Assembly (NCBI GenBank): GCA_002709385.1
Contig: PAQS01000003.1
Location: 1-33,966, forward strand
Direction of reading: 5' to 3'
Source of the DNA: Waddliaceae bacterium
GTDB lineage: Bacteria; Chlamydiota; Chlamydiia; Chlamydiales; GCA-2709385
Length of the DNA stretch: 33,966 nucleotides
The position numbers and the translations under genes are program-made. Shown here piece after piece: positions 1 through 9,188 of the stretch. Each line of letters begins with the position of its first letter. The stretch's first letter is position 1. The notes beneath the pieces are model-generated. The model had not been told where the DNA came from, ran no database searches, and saw only the letters and a program-made list of their open reading frames with translations.

Positions 1-117
1 ACTAAAGAGGTGACCGGAAAACATAAGCAAAAACATAAACTAAGACCAACAATGTAGCTATCTCCTGAGGGAGTAATAAAATCAGCATTTTTGGTCTAGA
101 CAATGGGGTCCACTATA
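1..117. mobile_element. Partial IS-like element, right terminus at about 117
   Basis: The stretch ends in TGGTCTA, six bases, then GGGGTCCACTATA (92-117). The same arrangement with the same spacing recurs at 33805-33830. The phosphatase-like gene next to it loses its reading frame exactly where this sequence begins, which is what an insertion-sequence end would do. One open plus frame enters from the window edge and stops at 55-57, giving 18 mostly basic residues. It could be the tail of a transposase, but it is too short to assign. The IS family was not recognised. The element continues outside the window. Confidence 0.5.
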
Positions 118-700
118 AAGTGCCATCTGTTCGTTTCATGTGTTTGCTCCAAGATTGTAACCAATCTAGCCAACGCTGTGGGTCTTCATTTAGTGCAGAT
201 TGTCTTGGTAAAGAATAAGATATGTCACCACCTAAACCTATAAAATCAGGGTTTAGAGAAGCTGCCAAACGATTCATATTTTCTAGCATATCTAAATCAT
301 CATGAAACATGTCTCCACCGACAATAAAGCGGAGTTCTTTAGGGCATTTAGAAGGGAGAGTTCTAAAACGGTATTCTTCTTCTGAGTTACATAGCTTAAA
401 TATGTATTCAGTATCAGGTGAGAGATGTCTTAAAGCCAGAGTATGAATACTGTAAGGAGCTTGCTCAGGGAAAGCGTATGCAAACGCTTCATAGTGCTTG
501 AATTCTTGTTTTACATTTGTAGTTTTTAGATAAACATCGTTTTTTTCTTCGTTAGAAGGGCTTATCCAACGAATTGTCATATGTTTTTCTGGATGATCAT
601 CAAGGCAAAGATAAACAGCAAGAACCTCAGATTGAAGGCTTATTGATAGAAAAATAGAGACGGTAAGCAATAGTAATAGGAACTTGCGATAGGGAGGCAT
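113..700 (-). pseudogene. Purple acid phosphatase-like metallophosphoesterase, 3'-truncated
   Basis: The 195-residue product starts at the ATG at 700, which has an AAAGGA ribosome site; the open frame running upstream to 883 lacks one and would bury the signal peptide. Residues 1-28 form a signal peptide with a Leu-rich core, so an exported protein is expected. A fibronectin-like N-terminal domain of purple acid phosphatases follows, with an 'HLSPDTEYIFKL' strand pattern. The start of the metallophosphoesterase domain then shows two metal-binding motifs, GGDMF and GLGGDISYS. The frame stops right after 'RTDGTL'. In intact relatives this is followed within about ten residues by a GNHE/GNHD metal-ligand motif, which is missing here. 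The stop TAG lies inside the IS-like terminus, so the gene was probably cut by an insertion and is likely non-functional. It is divergent from the efflux adaptor gene. Confidence 0.7.
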
Positions 701-859
701 TTTAAATGATCCTTTCTCGGTTAGAAAAAAATTATCTCTAAGTCTCACACAACAAAAGATTAAATTAAAATAAAAACTATAGATAATTGGCTCGGTATTT
801 AAAAAACTTTCTTGTGGTAAGTTTGGGTACACAGTTCCAAGATATTTAGTACAGGTTTT

Positions 860-2290
860 ATGCGAGATAAATGGTCTAAGCACTATGAGCAGATAAAAGC
901 ATTTCTGTTTTCTGTTTTATTGTTGGGAAGCATTGGTATTTTACTCTTTTTCTTACTTTTGACTCGTGCTGGTCCTAAGCAAAAAGAAGAGGTAGATCGT
1001 CAAATTCTTCATCAGGTTCCCTATACCTCTCTTTATCAAGGAACCGAAAAGATTCAAGTAGCTGTTTATGGTACTGTAAAAGCTGCAAGTACAACACTTT
1101 ATCAAGCACCTTTTTCAGATACTGTTCGTGTTGTAGAAGAACTTATTCAAGGAAAATATATAGAAAAAGGAACTCTTATCTTCCGAATGGATACGGAGAG
1201 TTTAGACCTAGCTATCGAACAATTACAAGTGCGCTTTAAAGAGTTAGAGCTTCGTAGTAAGCAGTTAGAGGAAGAAGGAAAAATTATTCGTGAGCGTTTT
1301 GATTCGATTCGAGAACTCATTGTAATTTCTCAAAATGCATTAGAAAAAAGAGACCAAGAATTAAGTATTCAGAAAAGGCTTCATGGGAAAGTCGTTGAGT
1401 TAGCTGGACAAGATACAGTTTCAAATAGTGAGTTACTGCAATCAAATAAAGGTTTAATAGCAGCCGAGCTTGCTGTTTTAGAAGCTAGAAAAAATGTTGA
1501 AAGCAATGAAGAAGCGTTGAATAACTTACGTTCTTTACAAAACAGCAATCGCTATGCGCTGGAAGAAAATACGCAAAAAAAACGCTCACTTGAAATAGAA
1601 ATTGCAGATTTGAAAGTTGATTTAGCTAAAGCTGAAATTCGTGCTGAAACTTCAGGGAAAGTAGTCGAAGTTTTTATTGATGAAGAACAAGAAGTGCAGG
1701 TAGGGACTTCTTTAGCTCGTATTCGATCTGTTGATGAAGTAGAACTTACTGTAACTGTTCCTGATTCTTATTTTAAGTGGCTGTATAGTGGCCCACTTTT
1801 TGAGCAAGCAGGTGCTTATCGTAGAGGAAATATCCCTATTCACCTCGTCAATTATGAGTTTTCTAAAAGTTTTTCTGGTGGGTATATCAAAGCTATTGGT
1901 GAGAGTGTTCGTCAGGAAACACGTTCTCTTCCCATTGTGATTGGAAGGAAGAACCCATTAGATCAAGCAGGAATACCTATTCCAGATGAAGAGCTTAAGC
2001 CAGGTATGTACTGTGAAGTAGAGCTTGAGTTAGACGAAATCCATCGTGTTTTTTTGATTCCTCCTTCTGCTTTACAAAGAAATGATTGGCTTTATGTGTT
2101 AGAGGGAGTAGAGGCTGATGGGACTGCGATTTTACGTGTGATTAGAGATTTAGATGTAGTTTTCGAATCAGATCGAGGGATGATGATCCGTTTAAAAGAA
2201 GACTTTAAGCAGATCAATCTCATTACTCAAAAGTTTCATTTTGCTGAAGAAGGCATGCGTCTTCAGGGATATCGTTTGGAGGGGGGGTAA
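860..2290 (+). CDS. RND efflux periplasmic adaptor (HlyD/MFP family)
   Basis: This 476-residue protein has one N-terminal membrane anchor (about residues 14-35, rich in Leu, Ile and Phe). A first lipoyl-like half follows (about 67-112, with 'APFSDTVRVVEELIQGKYIEKGTLIFRMD'-type spacing), then a long charged coiled coil (about 113-255). A second lipoyl half ('ETSGKVVEVFIDEEQEVQVG', about 262-287) and beta-barrel/membrane-proximal domains complete the membrane fusion protein layout. Such adaptors bridge an inner-membrane pump and an outer-membrane channel. The permease gene starts five bases downstream, so the two form an operon. No TolC-like channel gene is in the window. The start has only a weak AGG ribosome site. 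The transported substrate cannot be read from sequence. Confidence 0.88.
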   Translation: MRDKWSKHYEQIKAFLFSVLLLGSIGILLFFLLLTRAGPKQKEEVDRQILHQVPYTSLYQGTEKIQVAVYGTVKAASTTLYQAPFSDTVRVVEELIQGKYIEKGTLIFRMDTESLDLAIEQLQVRFKELELRSKQLEEEGKIIRERFDSIRELIVISQNALEKRDQELSIQKRLHGKVVELAGQDTVSNSELLQSNKGLIAAELAVLEARKNVESNEEALNNLRSLQNSNRYALEENTQKKRSLEIEIADLKVDLAKAEIRAETSGKVVEVFIDEEQEVQVGTSLARIRSVDEVELTVTVPDSYFKWLYSGPLFEQAGAYRRGNIPIHLVNYEFSKSFSGGYIKAIGESVRQETRSLPIVIGRKNPLDQAGIPIPDEELKPGMYCEVELELDEIHRVFLIPPSALQRNDWLYVLEGVEADGTAILRVIRDLDVVFESDRGMMIRLKEDFKQINLITQKFHFAEEGMRLQGYRLEGG

Positions 2291-2295
2291 AACCT

Positions 2296-5200
2296 GTGAA
2301 GTTAGCTAAGTGGGCTATTGGACACCCTGTCCCGATGAACCTTCTGATGTTTTTAGTTTTGTTTTTGGGTTGTGGAGCTGCGTTTCTTTTACAGAGAGAA
2401 ATGTTTCCTAAATTTTCTACTGATATTGTGGAAGTCACTATTTTTGTAGAAGATGGTTCGACTCCAGATCAAGTAGACCGTAATATCAATCAGCTTGTGC
2501 AACCGCGAATACAACAAATTGACGGGGTACGAGAAGTTACCTCTATTGCCACAGAGAAATTAGGTAAAATCATTGTTGAGTTGCATAGAGGATATGATTC
2601 AGAGAAAGTAAAACGAGACATTAAAGATGAAATTGACACCATACAAGATTTTCCTGAAAAAGCCGAAGACACTCGTGTCGTTATCATCAAACAGTTTGAA
2701 AAAGCTATACGTTTAGCTGTTTATGGCGAACATGCTACAGATTTTGAGCTACGACAAACATTAGATCATGTGAAAGAAGACCTGCGTGCTAAGGGAATTA
2801 TTTCTAAATGGGAGTTATTTGCGCCTCGTTCCTATGAGTTAGCTATTCAAATCCCTCTTGAGACTCTTCAAGCTAAAAACTTATCGATGGAAGATATTGC
2901 AGCTCAAGTACGAGGGCATAATTTAGAATTACGTGCAGGAAAAATTAAATCGAAAGCTGGTGATATTATCATCAAAGGAGATGCTCGGAAAACGGATGTA
3001 GATAAACTACGTAAAATCCCTATTCAGTTTCCTAATGGAGAGTTCATTAGTTTAGAGCAGCTTGCAGGGCCGAATGGAATCAAAGATGGGTTTGTAGAAG
3101 ACGAAGTCATAGTTCAGTATAAAGGACAAAGAGCTGCAGTGCTTACTGTGGAAAAAAGTGAGAATGAGGATATCATTGATCTTTGTAACGGGGTCATAAA
3201 ATACGCAGAAGAAGTCACTCTTCCTTATGGATTACAAATTACAGCTTTTCATGATAGTTCCGTATTTGTGAAAGATCGTCTTCAATTAATTATAAAGAAT
3301 GGACTGATAGGGCTTTTTCTTGTTTTCTGTGTTATGACTCTTTTTCTTGAGTGGCGTATTGCCTTTTGGGCTACTTTAGGAATCGCTTTTTCTCTAATAG
3401 GAACCTTATTTATTCTTTACATCACAGGCTATAGCATCAACATGTTAACTCTTTTTGCTTTTCTATTAGCAACAGGGATGATTGTTGATGATGCTATTGT
3501 AATGGCAGAAGGTTTTTTTGCTTATCGTAAAGAAGGAGTTTCTGGAGTAGAGTCAGCAAAAAAAGCTATTGGTGAAGTTTCTTGGCCTATTTTTGCTATG
3601 ATGTCTACTTCAGCTGTGGCATTTGCTCCGACACTTTTTGTTTCAGGTATTATGGGTAAATTTATTGCAAACTTGCCTATTGTAGTCATATCTGGACTTA
3701 TTCTTTCTCTCTTTGAGTCTTTATTTATTTTACCAGCTCATTTAGCTATGCATTGTGATGGAGTGGGAACTGTATTGATGCGTGTGATGCGTATTTTCTT
3801 TCTTCCTTTCATTTATGTTGCTCGTCCACTGCAAGCGATTATTGTATCGATGTTGAACTCTTTCTCCACGCATATACTTGGGCCATTGGTGCGAAAGTCT
3901 ATTCACTATCGTTATGCTAGTGCGGTACTTATGATTGCCGCTCTTATTTTAGTTTTTGGAATGATTCCTACAGGGATTTTAAAAACAGCTTTGTTTCCAA
4001 ATGTAGATTCTGAATTTCATGAAGCAAATCTTGAGTTTGAAATGGGGACATCTATTCAAACTACAGCAGCTGCTACAGAGCAAGTCATTCAGGAGTTAAT
4101 CAGAGCTGGCAATTGGTATGCAGAGCGTGATGGAATATCTCCAGTTCATGACTATTTTGTTGATATTGGAAGTGAAGGTTCTCATAAAGCACGTATTATT
4201 GTGCAGCTTTTAGGAGTTGATCAAGGAAGGAAAATATCTGGTCAGGAATTTTTGGATACTTGGCGAAAATCTACCCCAAGTTTTCCCGGTATTGTTTCCT
4301 TAGAATATACAACAAGACAAGGTGGACCACCAGCTAAGGCGATTGAGTACTTTTTTACGGGAAATGATGATGGAATTATTCAAAATGTAGTAGATGAAGC
4401 GAAGGCTTATTTATCTAAATTAGAAGGTGTTGTTGATGTAAGTTCCAGTGATCGTTTAGGTCCGGAAACAATAGAAGTCCGTTTAATGGAAAAATCAGAT
4501 AATTTACCTGTATCTGAAGCTGAATTAATTTCTTCTTTAGCAGCTATTTATCAGGGGATTAAAGTAGATACTTTTTTCCGAGGAGATAGTGAAGTAAACA
4601 TGTATGTTCGTGCAAGCCCTGAAGATAGGGCTGATATACATAGTTTGCGTAATATTGAGCTTCCAAATGGATTGCGAGTAGGACAAGTTGCAGAATTAAA
4701 TGTAACGAGAGAAGCAGCTGAAATTCGACGAGTAAATGGAGCAAAAACGATTGCGGTTTTTGCCAATGTTGATTTGAGTTCGGGAGCCAATGCGGTAGAG
4801 TTGCGAGGAAAATTCCGAGAGGAGTTTTTAGACGAGTTGCCTTTTTTATATCCGAGTATTCGTTGGACAGAATCTGGCGAGTCAGAAGATGGCAGAGAGG
4901 CTATGCAGAGTCTTTTACAAGGCTACATACCAGCTCTTATGGTTATTTACCTCATTTTAGCTACAATTTTTTCTTCATATATTCAGCCTCTTGTAGTGAT
5001 GGTAGCCATTCCTTTTTGTCTTATTGGAGCTCTTTTAGGGCATTTATTTATGGGATTTGCTTTCAATCTCATGTCTGTATTTGGAGTGGTTGGTTTAACG
5101 GGGATTGCTGTAAACGACTCTCTTGTTTTAGTGGACTGTATTAATAGTCAGCTTAAAGAAGGAAGAAATTTCTATGATGCGTTAGTTTCTGCAAGTCAGA

Positions 5201-5466
5201 GGCGTTTGCGTCCTATTTTCCTCACATCATTAACAACTTGTGCCGGAATGGGACCTATCATGTTAGAAACATCTTTCCAAGCCCAGTTTTTGATTCCTAT
5301 GGTTACCTCCATTACTTTTGGTATTGCCTTTGCGACTCCGCTTATTTTGCTTATTGTTCCGGTTGCCTTAGCGATTCTCGCTGATATAGCATTACTGTTT
5401 TATAATACGCTTTTAAATCGAGAGCTGAGTCGAGAAGAGCTATTTGCAGCAAATATTCACGAATAA
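2296..5466 (+). CDS. RND efflux transporter permease (AcrB superfamily)
   Basis: The 1056-residue protein has typical RND length and symmetry: an N-terminal membrane helix followed by a porter domain, a helix block around residues 335-490, a second porter domain, and a final helix block from about 875. Translation starts at GTG (2296) behind a very strong GGAGGGGGG ribosome site that overlaps the end of the adaptor gene. The proton-relay pair of transmembrane helix 4 is present (GMIVDDAIV, Asp398-Asp399). In helix 10 the segment reads 'GLTGIAVNDSLVLVD', with Asn940-Asp941 where AcrB has Lys940. This variant occurs in a large subgroup of RND pumps, so loss of function is not implied. The protein should act in the inner membrane with the upstream adaptor as a proton-driven exporter. 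Confidence 0.92.
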   Translation: MKLAKWAIGHPVPMNLLMFLVLFLGCGAAFLLQREMFPKFSTDIVEVTIFVEDGSTPDQVDRNINQLVQPRIQQIDGVREVTSIATEKLGKIIVELHRGYDSEKVKRDIKDEIDTIQDFPEKAEDTRVVIIKQFEKAIRLAVYGEHATDFELRQTLDHVKEDLRAKGIISKWELFAPRSYELAIQIPLETLQAKNLSMEDIAAQVRGHNLELRAGKIKSKAGDIIIKGDARKTDVDKLRKIPIQFPNGEFISLEQLAGPNGIKDGFVEDEVIVQYKGQRAAVLTVEKSENEDIIDLCNGVIKYAEEVTLPYGLQITAFHDSSVFVKDRLQLIIKNGLIGLFLVFCVMTLFLEWRIAFWATLGIAFSLIGTLFILYITGYSINMLTLFAFLLATGMIVDDAIVMAEGFFAYRKEGVSGVESAKKAIGEVSWPIFAMMSTSAVAFAPTLFVSGIMGKFIANLPIVVISGLILSLFESLFILPAHLAMHCDGVGTVLMRVMRIFFLPFIYVARPLQAIIVSMLNSFSTHILGPLVRKSIHYRYASAVLMIAALILVFGMIPTGILKTALFPNVDSEFHEANLEFEMGTSIQTTAAATEQVIQELIRAGNWYAERDGISPVHDYFVDIGSEGSHKARIIVQLLGVDQGRKISGQEFLDTWRKSTPSFPGIVSLEYTTRQGGPPAKAIEYFFTGNDDGIIQNVVDEAKAYLSKLEGVVDVSSSDRLGPETIEVRLMEKSDNLPVSEAELISSLAAIYQGIKVDTFFRGDSEVNMYVRASPEDRADIHSLRNIELPNGLRVGQVAELNVTREAAEIRRVNGAKTIAVFANVDLSSGANAVELRGKFREEFLDELPFLYPSIRWTESGESEDGREAMQSLLQGYIPALMVIYLILATIFSSYIQPLVVMVAIPFCLIGALLGHLFMGFAFNLMSVFGVVGLTGIAVNDSLVLVDCINSQLKEGRNFYDALVSASQRRLRPIFLTSLTTCAGMGPIMLETSFQAQFLIPMVTSITFGIAFATPLILLIVPVALAILADIALLFYNTLLNRELSREELFAANIHE

Positions 5467-5502
5467 AACCCAATAGCCTTTCAGCAGGGTACAAGCTTCC
5501 GT

Positions 5503-5531
5503 TTGAGTTTGTTTTAGAGTCTCGTTAGAAT
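5503..5531 (+). promoter_or_regulatory. Sigma70-type promoter for folP-cdaA-ybbR
   Basis: TTGAGT at 5503-5508 and TAGAAT at 5526-5531 are separated by exactly 17 bases. They lie 34 bases before the folP start, between the efflux operon and folP. Both boxes match the sigma66/sigma70 consensus well. Confidence 0.6.
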
Positions 5532-5565
5532 AGATGCCTTTGGAAGTCTTATAAGGAAATGTTCT

Positions 5566-6381
5566 ATGCAAAAGACATCAATCATGGGAATTTTGAATGT
5601 TACTCCTGATTCGTTTTTTGATGGAGGGCAACATGACTCTTTAGCTAACGCTCTTCAGTTTGCTTTAGAAATGGTAGATCAAGGAGCTGATATCATTGAC
5701 ATAGGAGGAGAAAGTACTCGTCCTGGAGCGGTTAAAGTGTCTATCGAAGAAGAAAAAAGGCGAGTTCTTCCTCTTATTCAAGCTTTATCAGATCGGATTA
5801 CAGTACCTCTTTCCATTGATACAAGAAATGCAGAAACGGCTCGAGAAGCCTTAGATCTTGGAGCAAGTTACATTAATGATGTAAGTGGTTTTTCTGATCC
5901 AGCTATGCAAGAGTTGGCGGCTAGTACCGATGCAAAATTGGTTGTGATGCATATGCAAAAAGACCCTACAAATATGCAAAACAATCCTTTATATCCTGAA
6001 GGGGTAATAGATCATATTATTCAGTGGATGGAGATTCGCGTAGAAGAGTTGTTATCTCGAGGTGTAAATAAAGATCAAATTATATTAGATCCCGGTATTG
6101 GTTTTGGAAAAACGGTTGCCCATAATCTAGAAATTCTTCACAATTTGCACAGATTTAAAGATCTAGGTTTTCCTATTCTTGTTGGGGCATCACGCAAATC
6201 CTTTTTGAGAAATTTGTTACAGAAGCCAACAGAAGACTTACTTTCCGGAACTGTGGTTGCCCATACATTAGCGGTTCAAAATGCAGCTAATATTATTCGA
6301 GTACATGACGTTTCTGCCCATCGAGATATGCTTATTTTGTTAAACGCACTGGAAAAGGACCCCTTAGATCTGCTAGTATAA
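5566..6381 (+). CDS. folP: Dihydropteroate synthase
   Basis: This 271-residue TIM-barrel enzyme joins p-aminobenzoate to the hydroxymethyl-dihydropterin diphosphate in cytoplasmic folate synthesis; sulfonamides target it. The family signatures appear in order: 'MGILNVTPDSFFDGG' near the N-terminus, 'IDIGGESTRPGA', 'INDVSG', 'VVMHMQ', 'ILDPGIGFGKT' and 'VGASRKSF'. The length is normal for a stand-alone enzyme, without the FolK fusion. The start has an AAGGAA ribosome site and sits just downstream of a good promoter. The cyclase gene follows 31 bases later, so co-transcription with the c-di-AMP genes is likely. A folC gene for a later step of the pathway lies at 32485. Confidence 0.95.
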   Translation: MQKTSIMGILNVTPDSFFDGGQHDSLANALQFALEMVDQGADIIDIGGESTRPGAVKVSIEEEKRRVLPLIQALSDRITVPLSIDTRNAETAREALDLGASYINDVSGFSDPAMQELAASTDAKLVVMHMQKDPTNMQNNPLYPEGVIDHIIQWMEIRVEELLSRGVNKDQIILDPGIGFGKTVAHNLEILHNLHRFKDLGFPILVGASRKSFLRNLLQKPTEDLLSGTVVAHTLAVQNAANIIRVHDVSAHRDMLILLNALEKDPLDLLV

Positions 6382-6412
6382 AGTCAAACCCTCCAATTTA
6401 CAGTCGCGGCCT

Positions 6413-7228
6413 ATGTGGATGAGCCAATACCTGGTTCCATTTTTAGAGATATCTGTGATAGCAGTCTCTCTAAATTATTTGCTTTCCTTCTTTTGGAACA
6501 CACGTGCTATGGATTTAATCTTTGGCATGTTGGCTTTTTTGCTTGTTTTCGTTTTAGCTAATATTTTGCATCTTCCAGTTCTTCAAAAGTTGATGTATAA
6601 CGTTGTGAGTGTGGCGGTTTTGGCTATTTTGATTATTTTTCAGCCAGAATTGCGCTTTGCTCTTTCTAAGATTGGGGTGAAGGGAAGACGAGATCGAGAA
6701 GTAAGTGAATTTGATCAGTTTTTAGAAAACATTACTCATTCTGTTTATCGTTTTTCTGAGCGCCATATTGGTGCTTTGTTGGTTTTGGAAAACCAAGATA
6801 GTTTAGCTGAGCTGGCAAAAACGGGAGTTGCATTGAATGCTGATTTTTCTTCAGAACTTCTGGAGTCGATTTTCATTACAACGACGCCATTGCATGATGG
6901 AGCAGTGTTGATTAAAGGGCGGCGTCTTTTGAGTGCAGCTTCGATTTTGCCTTTGGCAGATGATACCTCTCAACTTACTCGCTCTATGGGTACAAGGCAT
7001 AGAGCAGGTCTGGGCGCAAGTCAACAAAGTGATGCGGTAGTTATTGTGGTTTCAGAAGAGACAGGCCGTGTTTCTATTGCTCGAGATGGAATTATGACAA
7101 GGGGAGTCAAGCCAGATCGATTTAAAGGAATTATTAGAAGTGTGTTTACCTCTCCAACAGATGAAGAAAAACAAATGAACAAATGGCACCCCAAGAACTT
7201 CTTGCCTTGGTTAAAAGATAAGTCATGA
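6413..7228 (+). CDS. cdaA: Diadenylate cyclase, membrane-bound CdaA type
   Basis: The 271-residue protein has three hydrophobic N-terminal helices (about residues 8-85) followed by a DAC (DisA_N) domain, the CdaA/YbbP layout. It makes c-di-AMP from two ATP at the inner membrane. The two catalytic motifs are intact: DGA at 162-164 in 'PLHDGAVLI' and RHR at 195-197 in 'GTRHRAGLG'. The start is ambiguous between ATG at 6413 and ATG at 6419, with no strong ribosome site before either. The YbbR-domain gene overlaps the last four bases (ATGA), the usual pairing of cyclase and regulator. Chlamydia trachomatis is known to make c-di-AMP with such an enzyme. Confidence 0.93.
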   Translation: MWMSQYLVPFLEISVIAVSLNYLLSFFWNTRAMDLIFGMLAFLLVFVLANILHLPVLQKLMYNVVSVAVLAILIIFQPELRFALSKIGVKGRRDREVSEFDQFLENITHSVYRFSERHIGALLVLENQDSLAELAKTGVALNADFSSELLESIFITTTPLHDGAVLIKGRRLLSAASILPLADDTSQLTRSMGTRHRAGLGASQQSDAVVIVVSEETGRVSIARDGIMTRGVKPDRFKGIIRSVFTSPTDEEKQMNKWHPKNFLPWLKDKS

Positions 7229-8481
7229 TATTAGGATTTATTCGGGGATTACTTACAGTAGAATGGCAAAGAAAGCTTGTAGCCATTGTTGCAGCAGTGA
7301 TTATTTATACTTTGGTCAATGGTTCCATAACTACATCAATGACCTTAACAAACGTACAAGTTAGAGTTGAAAACTTACCAGAAGATCTCACTGTGGAAGG
7401 GCTTCTTCCAGATGGAACGCTTACAGAGACGATCACTCTTACTTTGCATGGGAAAAAGGCTGCTTTGTCATCTTTAACTCCTGGTGATGTAGAAGTAATT
7501 GCATCGGGAGCGGGGAAGAGTGAAGATTGGATTTTGAAAGTAAGTCGACGCAATTTACGTAGTTTAAATCCTGAGATAGACCTTATTTCTAACGTTACAG
7601 ATGTTCGTTATACAGATTACTTGGTGAAGGTGCGTCCTCTTGTAACAGCAAAAATTCCAATTCGTTTTCCTCATCCTATCGGTGAGCCACCTGAAGGCTT
7701 CCAGTTTTTGGATACTTGGCCTCAAAGATTAGAGCACACGATTAGTGGTCCAGAAGATCAACTTGAAGATCTAGAAGCTAAAGGTTTTGAGTTGACTTGG
7801 GATTTAAGTACTATTAGTAGAGAAGAATTAGATGGTTTAGGTGATTCTCCATGGAGTATGCACGAAGATGAAGTAAGCTATCCTGTTCCAGCAGCTTGGA
7901 AGCGTGTTGCTATTCCTTTTTTAAATGATACATTACAAACTTTAAATGATCCGGATGCAGCAAAATTAACGATTAATTTTTTAAAACAAGAGATGATCCC
8001 TCTTGATTGGCATATTCCGATTCGTGTGTTTTATCCAGCAAAATATAGAGATACGATCAATCCAGATACTTATGATTTAGAAGAAAATTCTCTTATTGAA
8101 AAAGTGGATGGTATCTATGTGTTAAAGGCTGCACTTTTTGCTCGAGGGGTAAGTCGATTTTTTGTAGATATTGCTCGTGATAGTCTTGAAATCACAGTAA
8201 AAGCAGCACCAAAATCTGAACAAGAACGTTTAGATTGGAGCATTCAAGTGATCAATCCAGAAGTATTGGAATCTCGTTATGTTGATTTACTTACTCCGAC
8301 AGATCATGTTGCTAAGCAAGTTACACAAGGAACAGAAGCTGCTACGAGGGCGGAGCTATTAAGACATAGGTTCCGTGATTATATGCGTACTATTCGTTTT
8401 TTTCGGGAAGATGGTGAGGTATTAGACCTCAAAATTGAGCTGCAAGGAAATGCTATTCACGTGGAAGTTGATAACGAATAG
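7225..8481 (+). CDS. YbbR-domain protein, probable CdaA regulator
   Basis: The 418-residue protein has one N-terminal membrane helix (about residues 17-33) and then a long beta-rich region with YbbR-like repeats, for instance 'VQVRVENLPEDLTVEGLLPDG' and 'LTLHGKKAALSSL'. The rest would lie in the periplasm. Its ATG overlaps the cdaA stop (ATGA), so translation is coupled. In Firmicutes the equivalent CdaR binds and modulates CdaA; that role is transferred here by gene order and domain, not shown by the sequence. The C-terminal half is longer and less repetitive than in many homologues. A two-way terminator follows. Confidence 0.82.
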   Translation: MILGFIRGLLTVEWQRKLVAIVAAVIIYTLVNGSITTSMTLTNVQVRVENLPEDLTVEGLLPDGTLTETITLTLHGKKAALSSLTPGDVEVIASGAGKSEDWILKVSRRNLRSLNPEIDLISNVTDVRYTDYLVKVRPLVTAKIPIRFPHPIGEPPEGFQFLDTWPQRLEHTISGPEDQLEDLEAKGFELTWDLSTISREELDGLGDSPWSMHEDEVSYPVPAAWKRVAIPFLNDTLQTLNDPDAAKLTINFLKQEMIPLDWHIPIRVFYPAKYRDTINPDTYDLEENSLIEKVDGIYVLKAALFARGVSRFFVDIARDSLEITVKAAPKSEQERLDWSIQVINPEVLESRYVDLLTPTDHVAKQVTQGTEAATRAELLRHRFRDYMRTIRFFREDGEVLDLKIELQGNAIHVEVDNE

Positions 8482-8486
8482 AATTA

Positions 8487-8510
8487 TAAGGCGCAAATAA
8501 TTGCGCCTTA
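8487..8510. terminator. Bidirectional rho-independent terminator
   Basis: TAAGGCGCAA and TTGCGCCTTA form a perfect 10-base-pair stem around a four-base loop. A T-rich stretch follows on the plus strand and an A/T-rich stretch on the other side. It lies between the 3' ends of two convergent genes and can serve both. Confidence 0.75.
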
Positions 8511-8514
8511 ATAT

Positions 8515-9159
8515 TTAATTTTGTTTTTCTTTCCATTCTATCCAAGCAATGTAAAAATCATCTATATTTTCAGAACATAGATAATGCATGAATTGCTTGA
8601 GTTGCTCTTCTGGCCAATCCCACCAAGACATTTCAAGTAATTTACTGATTTGTTCTTCATTGAATCTTTTACGTATTGGTTTTGCTGGGTTTCCGGCTAC
8701 GATGGCGTAAGGTTCTACATTTTTGGTGACCATCGCGCGTGAGCCAATAACCGCACCATGCCCAATTTTTATCCCAGGCATAATCATGGCTTCTGCGCCA
8801 ATCCATACATCATGCCCAATTTCGGTATCTCCTGCACAGTGATAGGCATCAGGAGCATTTTTTGTGTACTCATCACCTGTATAAAAAAAAGGAAAAGTAC
8901 TTACCCAGTCCATACGGTGACCTTGATTTCCTGCCATCATAAAGGCAACTCCCGTTCCTATAGAACAAAAGCTTCCTATAATAAGCTTATCGACATCATC
9001 TCTATCAGCTGCGAGGTAACGTGCGCAGTCATCGAACGAATGTCCGTGATAGTAACCTGAGTAGTAGCTGTACCGGCCTACGATGATATTGGGGTTTTTG
9101 ACCTGTTCAGTAAGTGGAATTCCTTTAAAAGGAGTATCAAAATATTGTTTTTTAGACAT
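8515..9159 (-). CDS. CatB-like xenobiotic acetyltransferase (hexapeptide repeat)
   Basis: This 214-residue protein fits the type B chloramphenicol/xenobiotic acetyltransferase family (about 210 residues). It has an opening '[13 protein letters not shown]' segment, the '[16 protein letters not shown]' motif with the probable catalytic His81, and a left-handed beta-helix of hexapeptide repeats ('[16 protein letters not shown]', '[13 protein letters not shown]'). It ends in the usual '[13 protein letters not shown]' helix. Such enzymes move an acetyl group from acetyl-CoA to a hydroxyl. The real acceptor could be a sugar or antibiotic, so resistance should not be assumed. It lies 29 bases downstream of a polysaccharide pyruvyl transferase-like gene on the same strand, which favours a surface-sugar role. 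Confidence 0.85.
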   Translation of the reverse strand: MSKKQYFDTPFKGIPLTEQVKNPNIIVGRYSYYSGYYHGHSFDDCARYLAADRDDVDKLIIGSFCSIGTGVAFMMAGNQGHRMDWVSTFPFFYTGDEYTKNAPDAYHCAGDTEIGHDVWIGAEAMIMPGIKIGHGAVIGSRAMVTKNVEPYAIVAGNPAKPIRKRFNEEQISKLLEMSWWDWPEEQLKQFMHYLCSENIDDFYIAWIEWKEKQN

Positions 9160-9188
9160 TTCAAGAAAGCCTAATCGTTGTGTTATTC

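Noticed and set aside
701-883. Upstream extension of the phosphatase-like gene to 883
   Set aside because: The ATG at 700 has a ribosome site and starts a signal peptide; the extension would overlap the divergent adaptor gene and has no ribosome site.
4551-4790. Antisense open frames inside the efflux permease gene
   Set aside because: They lie wholly within a strongly supported coding gene and show no family resemblance.
8758-9060. Plus-strand open frame of 100 codons opposite the CatB-like gene
   Set aside because: It is antisense to a well-matched gene and its product has biased, non-protein-like composition.
8515-9159. Chloramphenicol resistance
   Set aside because: The family is broad; sequence alone does not show that chloramphenicol is the substrate.
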